Assembly (NCBI GenBank): GCA_033239005.1
Contig: BSQZ01000018.1
Location: forward strand, 1,385,036 to 1,449,035
From: Lamellibrachia satsuma
Taxonomy: Eukaryota > Annelida > Polychaeta > Sabellida > Siboglinidae
Direction of reading: 5' to 3'
DNA length: 64,000 bases
Shown: one piece after another, positions 50,630-62,459 of the stretch
Numbering within the stretch: the first letter of the stretch is position 1
How the letters are laid out: every line of letters starts with the position of its first letter
The notes under the pieces: model-generated
The model's input: only the letters and a program-made list of their open reading frames with translations
Told to the model about the DNA's origin: nothing
Database searches by the model: none
Made by a program: the position numbers and the translations under genes

Positions 50630-51537
50630 CGTCGCGTTGTGCTCTACGTGTCTCCACTTGTGTGGTGTGGCGTTGTGCTCTACGTGTCTCCACTTGTGTG
50701 GTGTGGCGTTGTGCTCTACGTGCCTCCACTTGTGTGGTGTGGCGTTGTGCTCTACGTGCCTCCACTTGTGTCGTGTGGCGTTGTGCTCTACGTGCCTCCA
50801 CTTGTGTGGTGTGGCGTTGTGCTCTACGTGCCTCCACTTGTGTGGTGTGGCGTTGTGCTCTACGTGTCTCCACTTGTGTGGTGTGGCGTTGTGCTCTACG
50901 TGTCTCCACTTGTGTGGTGTGGCGTTGTGCTCTACGTGTCTCCACTTGTGTGGTGTGGCGTTGTGCTCTACGTGCCTCCACTTGTGTCGTGTGGCGTTGT
51001 GCTCTACGTGTCTCCACTTGTGTCGTGTGGCGTTGTGCTCTACGTTCCTCCACTTGTGTCGTGTGGCGTTGTGCTCTACGTGCCTCCACTTGGGTGGTGT
51101 GGCGTTGTGCTCTACGTGCCTCCACTTGTGTGGTGTGGCGTTGTGCCCTTCATGTGCCTCCACTTGTGTGGTGTGGCGTTGTGCTCTACGTGCCTCCACT
51201 TGTGTGGTGTGGCGTTGTGCTCTACGTGCCTCCACTTGTGTCGTGTGGCGTTGTGCTCTACGTGCCTCCACTTGTGTGGTGTGGCGTTGTGCTCTACGTG
51301 CCTCCACTTGTGTCGTGTGGCGTTGTGCTCTACGTGTCTCCACTTGTGTCGTGTGGCGTTGTGCTCTACGTGCCTCCACTTGTGTCGTGTGGCGTTGTGC
51401 TCTACGTGCCTCCACTTGTGTCGTGTGGCGTTGTGCTCTACGTGCCTCCACTTGTGTCGTGTGGCGTTGTGCTCTACGTGCATCCACCTGTGTCATGTGG
51501 CGTTGTGCTCTACGTGCCTCCACTTGTGTCGTGTGGC
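50630..51537. repeat. 36-bp minisatellite, about 25 copies
   Basis: Unit gtgctctacgtgcctccact + tgtgtggtgtggcgtt, with tgcctcc/tgtctcc and gtggtg/gtcgtg variants. The 12-codon period without stops leaves several frames open on both strands (260-340 codons). One unit near 51145-51160 has an insertion that shifts every frame, which argues against selection on a protein. Confidence 0.97.
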
Positions 51538-51894
51538 ACACTGATTACTTAACAATAACGTAAACAACTGAAACACTTCGGCGGTTTGTGTTGTTTTGAA
51601 GACTGCGAGAGTGCTGCGTACTATGCAGTCACAGCACGCATGCGTGCGTGCGTGCGTGCGTACGTGCGTGCGAGAGTGCGAGCGAGCGTGTGCATGCTTG
51701 CGTGCGTGTGTAGTGTGTAGTGTGTGCGTGTGTAGTAGGGTCTTTTGTGAACACTGTGTGGTTGAATGGCGTACACGCGGCATGTATGTACACGTGTACA
51801 TTGTCAGTACACGCCCTCGCAGTTGATGAGCTTTAACCCTTTTCCAACCGATGTCCTATTCTGACATTATGGTGGTTGTCGCGACAATGGACCC
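51538..51894. other. Non-coding
   Basis: (TGCG)n at 51638-51700, then tgtgtagtgtgt. Nothing else. Confidence 0.4.
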
Positions 51895-52110
51895 GTAGGT
51901 ACACAATTCATCCGCGGCCGAATTAAGCTAATTTACTCGTCACAATTAGCAGTGCCTCGGCGCGTATCTTGGTCAGTTATCTGGCGAGTCTTCACGCGCC
52001 CGACAAACAGTCGTTTCCGAAAATGCCGTCGACTAAATTACGCAATCGATTGCTGCAGAAATGATCCATATAATGATCAATTCGGCGCGCGAAACCCCTT
52101 TCCGGAAATA
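51895..52110. promoter_or_regulatory. Candidate regulatory island
   Basis: Repeat-free CpG-containing block with several homeodomain cores (aagctaattta, acaattagca) and gcaatcgattgc. Confidence 0.22.
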
Positions 52111-53035
52111 TCGCTTCAAGTGATTTCCACCGTAAAGGGCAAGTGGGGTCAGACCACTAATTTACTTCCCGGTTCGGGGTTCAGGTCATACGAATGAAGC
52201 GCCGGTGATTTTGAGTCATTTTGTGATGCCTGAAAAAATTATTTTGAACAGGGATATGGTCATATCTGAGGACTATGGTAATTACGCAGATTTATATGTT
52301 TTGTTAGCAACACATGCACGTGTCAATGACTGTAGGATCCCTTGTGTCAGTGACTGTAGGATCCCTTGTGTCAGTGACTGTAGAATCCCTCGGGCATGAA
52401 GACATTATGTAATTGTTTGGGATGCCATTTGAAGGGGAGCATCTTGTGTGTTGATTTTATTTTTAACAAAACGACGACATAATTTGACGAATTTTGAGTA
52501 GGTTGACGAAAGCATAAATATTAACATAGTTGATTTCCAGAACATTCAAAATATAGTTTGCGAGCAGCAATGAAAAACGTCAACACGAGGACAATAATCC
52601 GTTTTTGTTAGTAAGACGACACCATTGAATATAATATGGTCACATTTAGTACTTGATGCCTGTCATTTTCGTTAATATATCACCTCGCTTTATGTTGGTG
52701 TAATCATAGAATATAAGCTGTGCGAATGTTTACTGCCCTCAATGCAAGCATGCATTCATGCATGTATGTCCGCGGGCGCACTAACCTTTATACGTAGAAC
52801 TTTGCTTAAAGTTACGTAAAGGTGAAGGTACGGTTTTTTCATTTAGAAATCCGGCACTTTATATTCACTTCGCCCTCTGGCGGGTATCGTGTGAAGCATT
52901 CAGTCTTCCAGCAATTAAAGGAAAGGTCACAATGCAATTCAGACACGTTTATTTATATAAGTACATTTAACCAAAGCCGCCGGCTTCATGGCTTGGTTTA
53001 CTTAGAACAGTTATTATTTAGAACTGTTATGGCTG
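52111..53035. other. Non-coding
   Basis: A three-copy 24-bp repeat (gtcagtgactgtaggatccc) lies at 52318-52385. The rest is unique and AT-rich. Confidence 0.4.
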
Positions 53036-53357
53036 ATGTCACGTACGCGTTACTTAGAACGATTACGGTTAAGAGAGGGGGTTGCCCGTACACATTACTT
53101 AGAACGATTACGGTTAAGAGAGGGGGTTGCACGTATGCGTTACTTAGAACGATTACGGGTAAGAGAGGGGGTTGCACGTACGCGTTACTTAGAACGATTA
53201 CGGTTAAGAGAGGGGGTTGCACGTACGCGTTACTTAGAACGATTACGGGTAAGAGAGGGGGTTGCACGTACGCGTTACTTAGAACGATTACGGTTAAGAG
53301 AGGGGGTTGCACGTACGCGTTACTTAGAACGATTACGGGTAAGAGAGGGGGTTGCAG
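53036..53357. repeat. 45-bp minisatellite with 90-bp alternation
   Basis: Seven copies of gcgttacttagaacgattac + ggttaagagagggggttgcacgtac-type units. After the first two copies, ggttaag and gggtaag units alternate strictly. The 15-codon period creates the 210-codon frame here. Confidence 0.96.
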
Positions 53358-54499
53358 TCACATATGGGTAACTAATAGACGTATGCGTCACTTAGAAGGT
53401 TGCCGTGACGTATGCGTTATTTATGACGGCTACGGTTGCCGTCACGTATTATGACGTATGCATTACTTGTCACGGTGACGCAGTTGCCGTCACGTATGCG
53501 TTACAGTTTTCAACCAATATAAGAAGACGTGTATGACGGAAATAAGTTGATTATGTAGCCGTCTGTCTTAACGCGGTGCCGCGTCGGCGGGGCTTTAAAT
53601 AGCTGTGATGAGACAGTGCACGAATAGAATACATGGAAAACACCGGAAATAGAATCATAATTAGATAATAATTATGAAATCGCATATAGCGTCATTTTCC
53701 GCCTAGGCGAGCGCTAAATCCGTCATTTGGTCGTGTGAAAAGAGACCGTGTTGGCAAATATAACTGATGAAGTAGGCACGAAAACGCGATGTCGAGACAA
53801 GCGTTGTGAGAAGGGTTTCGTTCATCGGCCACCGTCCGGTGGTTCCCTCTGTCGGCCATTGTTGATATTTGACGGCGTCTATCACGTGCCTGGAGCGTGT
53901 TGAGCCTGTTTTGTTAATGTGCCTCTCAGTAATAAACTATGGCGGCTGTCCGTATCTGGTTAGAATGTTCATTATCTTTTAACCGTGCTGTTAAAAAACG
54001 TTACTGTGTAGCTCTGTTGAGTGATTGTTAATTCTGATTAGAATGTTTATTCGCAGAAAATGCGCGATAATGTCGGCAGCTTATTTCTTCTCCGAAACAA
54101 AACAGACAATAGAAAAGTTTCCCTGCAATCATTTGCGGGGCTGGCCTTTTATGAAAGCGTTTCTTGTCGCAATAGACTGACCCCAGTACGACGTTTCTTG
54201 TCGCAATAGACTGACCCCAGTACCACGTATTTATGCTTATATCATTGATTATATTGAAATGATTCATGCTTGGAATAAAAGCGATATGACGCCAAGAGAA
54301 GCTGTTTTTCCATTGCATTAAATTTCTTTCACGAACTTGCTTATATCATGTCTATTAAGCATTGCATAAGCTTAAAAAATGCAAGAGAAATGTTATTTAT
54401 ATGTGTTGTTTATGAAAAGGTCGTATCCGTTCAAAAAATCGCATAATAACGACCTGTTTTCACAGAGACAAACTAGAACACCTATGTTGTAAGTTTATA
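53358..54499. other. Non-coding
   Basis: 53360-53500 is a decayed extension of the array (gtcacgtatgcgtta). 53570-53900 is CpG-richer and repeat-free. A two-copy 36-bp repeat (gtttcttgtcgcaatagact) lies at about 54160-54225. No gene. Confidence 0.35.
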
Positions 54500-54705
54500 T
54501 AGGAAATGATTTATTATGCGTCCTAAACAACATATTTATCTTACACGACTAAATGTATTATTTATTATGCGTCCTAAATAACGCATTTATCTTACACGAC
54601 TAAATGTATTATTTATTATGCGTCCTAAATAACACATTTATCTTACACGACTAAATGTATTATTTATTATGCGTCCTAAATAACATATTTATTTTACACG
54701 ACCAA
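54500..54705. repeat. 51-bp tandem repeat
   Basis: Four copies of tttattatgcgtcctaaata + acgcatttatcttacacgactaaatgtatta-type units, spaced exactly 51 bp. Confidence 0.95.
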
Positions 54706-54829
54706 ATATACACGGGTTTACGCAGCAAAACTGTTTATCGGCAACGTCTGTCGCCTATATAGTTTACTTCTCAAACCGAATATTCGACACCGAGTATCGT
54801 CCCGGGAGAACAAGATTTTCGCAAAAGGC
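54706..54829. other. Non-coding
   Basis: Short unique spacer. Confidence 0.3.
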
Positions 54830-55130
54830 TATACATGTAAAACGCGGGATTGATCTCCGCAGCTGCCACGGCGACTCATTCCGAGAATTTCCCGGAATTA
54901 ATGACCGCCTCGTAAACTCGCGGCCAGGCGAGATTTACTTTATTGGAAAATATGCCACTCGCATGGCACATTTCGAGCGCTAATTTAGCGTTGGCGTTCG
55001 CGCGGGCCACTCGGGTCCGCCACGTGACACGGGGGTTGTACGCGTTAAATCTGAGACGGTCCCGATTGGACTGCTTCCTCTGCTAATTGATCATTGAATG
55101 GGTCGTTTATGCGACATTTGATCCTTGGTG
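54830..55130. promoter_or_regulatory. Candidate developmental enhancer-like island
   Basis: Dense, repeat-free and CpG-rich. The homeodomain palindrome cgctaatttagcg is at 54978-54990, followed by cacgtgac, ctaattgatcattga and a Hox/Cdx-like cgtttatgcgac. No frame. The best-looking of the candidate islands. Confidence 0.3.
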
Positions 55131-55195
55131 ATGATAGAAATGTTTTAGTAGTACAAATGGTTTATATCGGTGTGGCAGTATATATCGGATTATAT

Positions 55196-55970
55196 TATAT
55201 TCCTCCTGGGTATCCCCCCATAGGGTAAGATATCTTCTAGGAGAACCTCTCCCAAAGGGAAGTTGTGTTGGTACACCTCACTTCTTCCCAGCGGGCTCAC
55301 TTCTTCCCAGCGGGCTCACTTCTTCCCAGCGGGCTCACTTCTTCCCAGCGGGTTTGAGAAAACATATGCAAGCATTGTTATGTCTAATGTGTTCTTGTCA
55401 TAACTTTGAGGTTGACTTTGAAAAATCGTAGATTCATTGGGAAGATATCCATACCGGGTGAGGAAAGATACCCTAAGACGTCTTCCCCATGTGTAGGAAG
55501 GTATCCATGCAGGGTAGGGAAATATACCCTAAGAGTCTTCCCCCTGTGTAGGGAGGTATCCATGCAGGGTGTCTTCCCCTGTGTAAGAAGGTATCCAGGG
55601 TGGGGAAAGATATCCTAAGGTGTCTTCCCCGTGTAAGAAGATATCCAGGGTGGGGAAAGATGCCCTAAGATGTCTTCCCCTGTGTAAGAAGGTATCCAGG
55701 GTGGGGAAAGATATCCTAAGGTGTCTTCCCCGTGTAAGAAGATATCCAGGGTGGGGAAAGATGCCCTAAGATGTCTTCCCCTGTGTAAGAAGGTATCCAG
55801 GGTGGGAAAAGATATCCTAAGATGTCTTCCCTCCCCCCAGTGCAGGAAGATATCCAGGGTGGGGAAAGATAACCTAAGAATGTCTTTCCCTGTGTAGGAA
55901 GATATCCGGGGTGGAAAAAATATCCTAAGATGTCCGTCCCCCCCGTGTAGGAAGGTATCCAGGGGGTAAA
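55196..55970. repeat. 51-bp minisatellite with internal dyad, plus 19-bp subarray
   Basis: About ten units of gaagatatccagggtgggga + aagatgccctaagatgtctt + cccctgtgtaa, decayed at the left. The unit folds as ggggaaagat / atgtcttcccc. A separate 19-bp run (cacttcttcccagcgggct) with four copies lies at 55277-55350. A short relative lies at 4740-4850. Confidence 0.93.
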
Positions 55971-56019
55971 TACTGTGTCAGAAACTATATACCTTAATGC
56001 TGGGTGGATCGCGTGGTGT
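55971..56019. other. Non-coding
   Basis: Short spacer. Confidence 0.3.
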
Positions 56020-56060
56020 GTGTGTGTTTGTGTTTGTTTGTGTGTGTTTGTGTTTGTGTT

Positions 56061-56112
<52 letters not shown>
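56020..56112. repeat. (TG)n microsatellite
   Basis: tgtgtttgtttgtg variants running into pure (TG)n. A tccctccctcc / ccatccatc pyrimidine ladder follows at 56160-56225. Confidence 0.97.
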
Positions 56113-56225
56113 CGCGTGTTCGTAATAGAAGCGTGTATTATAATCGCAACCAACAACCACTCCATCCCTCCCTCCCTCCCCCAACCCCTCTCTCTGTCCG
56201 TCCATCCCTCCATCCATCCCTCCCG

Positions 56226-56639
56226 CATATCCCACCAAAAAGAAATAAACAAATATGTTAACTAGCGCCAAGTGCGAGTACAGCTTATTTACAACTGTGT
56301 CGGTGCGGACCAGTTTAATGCATTTTTATATTGTGAAAATAAATTCGTGTTTATAATACAGACAACGTCGCTGGTTAAACAACACGTTTAAATCAACAAC
56401 GTAGGCTAGTCACGCGTAGTTCTTATTTAGGTTGGCTGCCCACATCAATGCGCCATGGTTGTTGCGGCTTCTATTCGTTAAACGTTCTCACAATATGTTT
56501 TGTTGTTCCAAACCTATTGGCATTGATTGCTACGAGAAATGTATCGGCGAGTCAAACGAACAATATGATAATCGGATGTGCGATGATTTCCGGTCCTAAT
56601 ACGGTGTTTATTCAGCTCTCCTGTTAAATGTTTCGAGCG
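56226..56639. other. Non-coding
   Basis: Unique sequence; nothing recognised. Confidence 0.4.
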
Positions 56640-56725
56640 TCGATGAATGTTTACGTAAGTGCGTCGATGAATGTTTACGCGCGTCGATTAATGTTTACGC
56701 GCGTCGATGAATGTTTACGTGCGTT
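56640..56725. repeat. Short tandem repeat of about 20-24 bp
   Basis: Four copies of gcgtcgatgaatgtttacg with variable spacers. Confidence 0.9.
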
Positions 56726-56894
56726 GCAAGTTAACTGGTTCAGCCTGAAACTCTACTACTACGTACCACTATTAATTCACACCTTTGCTAATTGCCCGAT
56801 GTAAATGACCAACGTCAACTTGTTCGGCGATTTCAACAACAATTCGTACTATTGTTAAACCAACTGCGTATTTTATTTGGTTCACCTATTATTT

Positions 56895-57400
56895 AAAGCT
56901 GCTTCCTCAAATAGTTCAGCCCATCGTGAATCCGGTTCACTTTTGTCCAGACGTGTAGGGTATGACTGGTTTAAGTAATGTGCGCAGTCTGTTTAATAAC
57001 AAATGCATATTTTTGCTCAAATCATCGAAAGAATTTACTTTAGTCGTTAGATCTGGTAAGGATCAAAATACTGGATATCCAGAATGGTAAACTTGCACTG
57101 TGCGGGTCAGTGCCGATCATGTGTGTGACTTCCATACTCTCGCCGATCACATGACAAAGTAAAAAAATTCACCAAGGAAAAAAATCGCATTTCAATTTTC
57201 ACTTCAGTTAATGCTTGAACAAGCATTAATAATTTAATATTTTGTCTGATGATTTCACAAAAACGACATACAAAAGTTGCACTAACGAGGTAGCATGTTG
57301 CAGTGGATACTAGGTAGGTTTGGTTTTTCGCTAAATTTATTGGAAATGAGATTAGCAAAAAATCGAACTGATTAAGTACCTTTAAATCGACCACGCACTG
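56895..57400. repeat. Dispersed repeat A, copy 2 (unexpanded)
   Basis: Most complete copy: starts cctcaaatagttcagcccat, contains atcgtgaatccggttc, gtcgttagatctgg, cgccgatcacatgacaaag and ends near aatcgaactgatta. At about 57290-57330 it has a single gaggtagcatgttgcagtgg + atactaggtagg unit, the segment amplified in the copy at 62.7 kb. Confidence 0.7.
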
Positions 57401-57496
57401 CGGGTTCAAACATCAACGAATCTGATTCGTGATGGCCCAAATGAACTGAGGAGCTTTAACTGTCACAAGGCTTGATGTACCGAGGTGCGAGGCGGA
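57401..57496. other. Non-coding
   Basis: Short spacer. Confidence 0.3.
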
Positions 57497-57990
57497 TAAG
57501 TAAATAAATAATGTATATAAGTAAGTAAATAAATAACGTATATACGTAAGTAAATAAATAACGTATATAAGTAAGTAAATAAATAACGTATATAAGTAAG
57601 TAAATAAATAACGTATATAAGTAAGTAAATAAATAACGTATATAAGTAAGTAAATAAATAACGTATATAAGTAAGTAAATAAATAACGTATATAAGTAAG
57701 TAAATAAATAACGTATATAAGTAAGTAAATAAATAACGTATATAAGTAAGTAAATAAATAACGTATATAAGTAAGTAAATAAATAATGTATATAAGTAAG
57801 TAAACAAATAACGTATATAAGTAAGTAAATAAATAACGTATATAAGTAAGTACATAAATAATGTATATAAGTAAGTAAATAAATAACGTATATAAGTAAG
57901 TACATAAATAATGTATATAAGTAAGTAAACAAATAACGTATATAAGTAAGTAAATAAATAACGTATATAAGTAAGTAAATAAATAACATT
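57497..57990. repeat. 25-bp minisatellite, about 20 copies
   Basis: Unit gtaagtaaataaataacgta + tataa, very homogeneous, with rare cgta/tgta and aaat/acat variants. Frames on the minus strand are by-products. Confidence 0.97.
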
Positions 57991-58379
57991 TATAATAAAT
58001 ATTTGTCCATGTTCTTTATTTTTAGAGCACCGCACTGGCTTTGGAAAATATAAGTAAGAAGGACGTATTCCGGTCAATGATACCTGAGCAAAGTTGTAAA
58101 TAAGTGTTATCAGCTTGTAATGTTGATGTTCGCTTGACTAGTTTCATTCCTAGGTCTTATGGGGGGGTCTTACTGTATTTATTTTCTTCCATTATATAAC
58201 TTATAAAATTAAGGCATAATGATTATAGCAATGATAATAAGAATATACATAAATGTTCCGCTTAATTGAACTATCGATTGACGTCTGAACGTTCCCTATA
58301 ACCCTTTTACTCTCATCGCATATAGTAATAATATCATTAATAGATGTAGTGGTGCTATACAGTTTGATTGCGTTATCCC
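57991..58379. other. Non-coding
   Basis: AT-rich unique DNA. Confidence 0.4.
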
Positions 58380-58640
58380 CGGTGGAATTAACGAGCTGTG
58401 CATTGGCGCGTTGGATCGTCTAAAGAGAAAGCGATTTACTTTCCTGGCACATAATAACAATTTCTTACGCATCACTTACCATGCGCTCCGCCGTCGATAG
58501 AGAGTAATAGAGACGGATATTAGCTATTTCTGTCGCACTGGCGCAGACATGCCTTCCGGCGTCGTTTGCGAAGTGGAAATGTTGTCGATTTAACGCAGCA
58601 TCTTTGCCGCACAGGACTTAACCCACTGAGATATTTTGCC
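58380..58640. promoter_or_regulatory. Candidate regulatory island
   Basis: Repeat-free, CpG-richer block with gtggaattaacgag, aataacaattt (SOX-like) and ggatattagcta. Composition-based call. Confidence 0.2.
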
Positions 58641-58844
58641 ATCAATATATAGGTCGACTTTTCAGGTAACCTTATAATCTCCTCTCTAGGCATGCATTTT
58701 AGGAATGTTGCTCTAAAAATAGTAGTTGAATATCCATCTTGATTTTTTATTGGGCATATACCTCTAACGCATTTCCACTGGGACTAAAGATTTGGTTATA
58801 TAAAAGTGTATGCGCAGCTTACTGTCGAGCTTGGTGCATTCGCA

Positions 58845-59070
58845 CTATTGGTGGATTACATATATAGACCAGCGGCTCTTTGAGTCCACGACAGGTTACA
58901 CATTTACCCTGTGTGGGATATTTTACTTCCCCTGGAATAGACAGACATACAGTAGAAAGGACCATACGGCTTTTTATAATTATCATAAGAAAGACACGAA
59001 CTTCCAAATGCTTCTAGGCGAGTCGCCTAGTTGTAAAAAAATTCGACCAATTAAGCCACCGCGCCAGTCG
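58845..59070 (-). mobile_element. tRNA-headed SINE, type 2 (copy at 59 kb)
   Basis: On the minus strand the head reads ggcgcggtggcttaattggt. The body ends with gtaaatgtgtaacctgtcgt + ggactca, which matches the 48-kb copy at about 25 of 28 positions. The head is more decayed. Confidence 0.65.
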
Positions 59071-59139
59071 TACATGCGATGTGTATCTGTGGATCTGGAC
59101 GACAATTGACCGTTAACAAATCAGTATTCCCAGACTGGT

Positions 59140-59390
59140 TACGCAGTTCTGTCGGTCGTCCAAACCTGAAATATGTTGGCCAATTATACGTAAGAGGCAC
59201 GATGGATTGGAGAAGTTGACACTGGATGGAATAGTTGCAGGAAAAGAAGCAAAGACAAAGACGAGATAAAGGGCAGAACAGCTGGAGAACGCCAATATAG
59301 CAACAACAAAATTGGGCAGCGACATCCTGCCCTGAACAGAATATGCCAATTGGAGACGAAGAATTCGCACACGCACAGCACGTGCATCTC
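59140..59390 (+). mobile_element. LINE remnant: post-RT C-terminal segment
   Basis: Frame 59189-59269 reads RKRHDGLEKLTLDGIVAGKE and ends in a stop. LEKLTLxGxVxGKRxRGRQR is a common motif near the end of molluscan and other invertebrate RTE/Jockey-like ORF2 proteins. Neighbouring segments continue the similarity in other frames (NWAATS). Dead fragment. The 168-codon minus frame across it (59113-59619) is antisense and not called. Confidence 0.5.
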
Positions 59391-60229
<839 letters not shown>

Positions 60230-60479
60230 CATTTATCTGTAAATCAGTCAACGCCAAAAGAGTTAAATTCACTTTATGGAAAGCCTGTGCATCAGTTGCG
60301 CTGTTTGTCGATTTTACTTTGAAATTGTTTATAGTGTTATCGAGTATTTGGGGATTTGAGGAGTGTTTTAAAAGGTTCGTCTTGGTTTCCAGGCAGGTTT
60401 AATGTAATAAGGTACTTAGTCGTCTGTTAAAATGCGGTACATTTGGTTTACTTTCCCTAAAGACCGCTAGGGTAATCCC
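60230..60479. other. Non-coding
   Basis: Unique sequence. Confidence 0.35.
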
Positions 60480-60800
60480 CCAAAGCATTGTTGGCCGTCC
60501 TGGGTATTCATTAGAAAGACGGGAGCGACTGAGTCGACAGTGTGTCGACATGTCGTCAATATCGACGTCGTCAGCATCGTCAGGGCGTCACCAAAGGCTC
60601 CACTGTTCCGTCTGGTCGTCTGGTCTTGTACGGTTGTCACCAATTGCCCAGCGGTCGTGTGCGTTTCTTCAAGATGATCTTGCAACTTGTCGCCGGTCTG
60701 CCCACTTGACGTTCCCCGATGGCACGTGTCCTGGTACAACGTCGTCTCGTCTTCATATGCATCGTCCATCCAACGTCTTCTAAAGTTTCCCAACGCTTAC
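60480..60800 (-). mobile_element. LINE remnant: post-RT C-terminal segment
   Basis: The minus strand shows RQVGRPATSCKIILKK, then a frameshift, then VQDQTTRRNSGAFGDAL. This order (GRPxxRWxDDLxK ... AQDRxxWRxFGDAL) is typical of the C-terminal end of Jockey/RTE-like ORF2 proteins. Several frameshifts, no catalytic domain. Confidence 0.5.
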
Positions 60801-61149
60801 CAGCACAGTTATGTTGGTAACGTTGATAACATGATATGTATATGATGTTGAGTAGAACCTTCGAAGAGTTCCAGCATAGCAACCATCTATGTGTCTTCTT
60901 TTATATTATCCAATCTTCCTATCCATAAACCGCAATACTCTACATGGCAGCAGTAAAGAGCATACCACATGACTTTGTGTCACGTTACTTTGCATGTTCT
61001 ATCAGCTGCCCGTGGCTATATAGTTCTACTGCGCACGTTACAGAATGCATTGCGGTTTGATACTTTCATTATATATATGAAATACAGAATTCCAAAGTGA
61101 TATTTCTCTAATACAAGCAGTTGGCGTTGTAATGGGGGTTAACCCTTTG
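60801..61149. other. Non-coding
   Basis: Unique sequence; nothing recognised. Confidence 0.35.
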
Positions 61150-61420
61150 CATACTCCAGGTGCCAAGTGGACAAGGAAGCAATTGGTTTACCGAGAGTTT
61201 ATATACGTACAACCAGCCTTGATCAGATATCTGTCAAGTTTGTTTTAAACATATTCACACTGCTAGCATTAACACAATCAGCAGATAATTTGTTCAATTC
61301 CTTCATCGTTCTCTGGGAGAACGAGTGTATTCTCGTATCCAACCTACACTGTTGGTTTACTAATGCTGTCATGTGGACCCTCTCGTTCGAATACTTTCTC
61401 AATTGAATCGAATACTTGTT
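61150..61420 (-). mobile_element. LINE remnant, same family as 20.3 kb
   Basis: Minus-strand frame ending at 61223-61225 reads CRLDTRIHSFSQRTMKELN, then CVNASSVNMFKTN. It aligns with the 20.3-kb copy at both protein and DNA level (catattcac.ctgctagcatt and gtggacaaggaagc are shared). 5'-truncated and dead. Confidence 0.7.
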
Positions 61421-61902
61421 GAATTTCTACCAATATCTTCACGACCATTCAATATGTAAAAAACGTATTACTTATAAAACATATTTGGTTGGGCATGCAT
61501 GTTTATGCGCATGTATGTCCGTGTCACTGCATGCACGTGCGGGCGTGTGTCGCATTTTAATGGGGGAAAAACACGCGGTTTCACTCAGCGTCTTGTGAAA
61601 ATGGGCCTTAAACAATTCCGTTTGAGACGGAACCTATTATCATTGACGTCCCCGGCTAGAGCGGTGCTATGTTTGCGCCGATCAATACCGTCTGCGCCGA
61701 TGTGTCTGGGTTCCTAAAAGCCGCGGTCTGGTCTGTTCAGTGGCCTGGCTCGGGTTCAGGCGCCTAACTGGTTGTTGACATGCACAATTCAGGGTGTTTT
61801 CCTTGGCTCCGATTAACAGAAACAGCTAACAACGTTGGACTTTGTGAAACAAGGTTTTTGGTTTTTATAGGTTCCTTTGTGAACTGTCAAAATGGCCATG
61901 AT
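61421..61902. other. Non-coding
   Basis: Unique sequence; chance frames only. Confidence 0.4.
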
Positions 61903-61920
61903 TATATATATGTATGTATT

Positions 61921-61964
<44 letters not shown>

Positions 61965-61980
61965 AATACATACATATATT
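61903..61980. repeat. Short inverted repeat with (TA)n core
   Basis: tatgtatgtatttgtata on the left (to about 61924) and tatacaaatacatacata on the right (from about 61959) are reverse complements around pure TA. Confidence 0.9.
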
Positions 61981-62386
<406 letters not shown>

Positions 62387-62388
<2 letters not shown>

Positions 62389-62459
62389 GGGGTATCAGGC
62401 CACTGACTGGTGTATGGTGATGATCGGATTGAGTGATGCGTTTATCGTTGCAGTCGTTC
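62387..62459. other. Non-coding
   Basis: Short spacer. Confidence 0.3.

Noticed and set aside
50340..51563. Long overlapping frames of 260-340 codons on both strands
   Set aside because: They follow from a 36-bp period without stops; one unit shifts the frame and variation does not favour synonymous changes.
52822..53454. 210-codon + strand frame
   Set aside because: Mostly the 45-bp array read as 15-residue repeats; the unique ends have no recognisable domain.
55716..56252. 178-codon minus frame with poly-His/Thr
   Set aside because: Runs through the 51-bp array and the (TG)n tract; low complexity only.
57456..58077. Hydrophobic minus-strand frames of 177 and 204 codons that look membrane-like
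   Set aside because: Translation of an AT-rich 25-bp repeat always gives Leu/Ile/Tyr-rich peptides.
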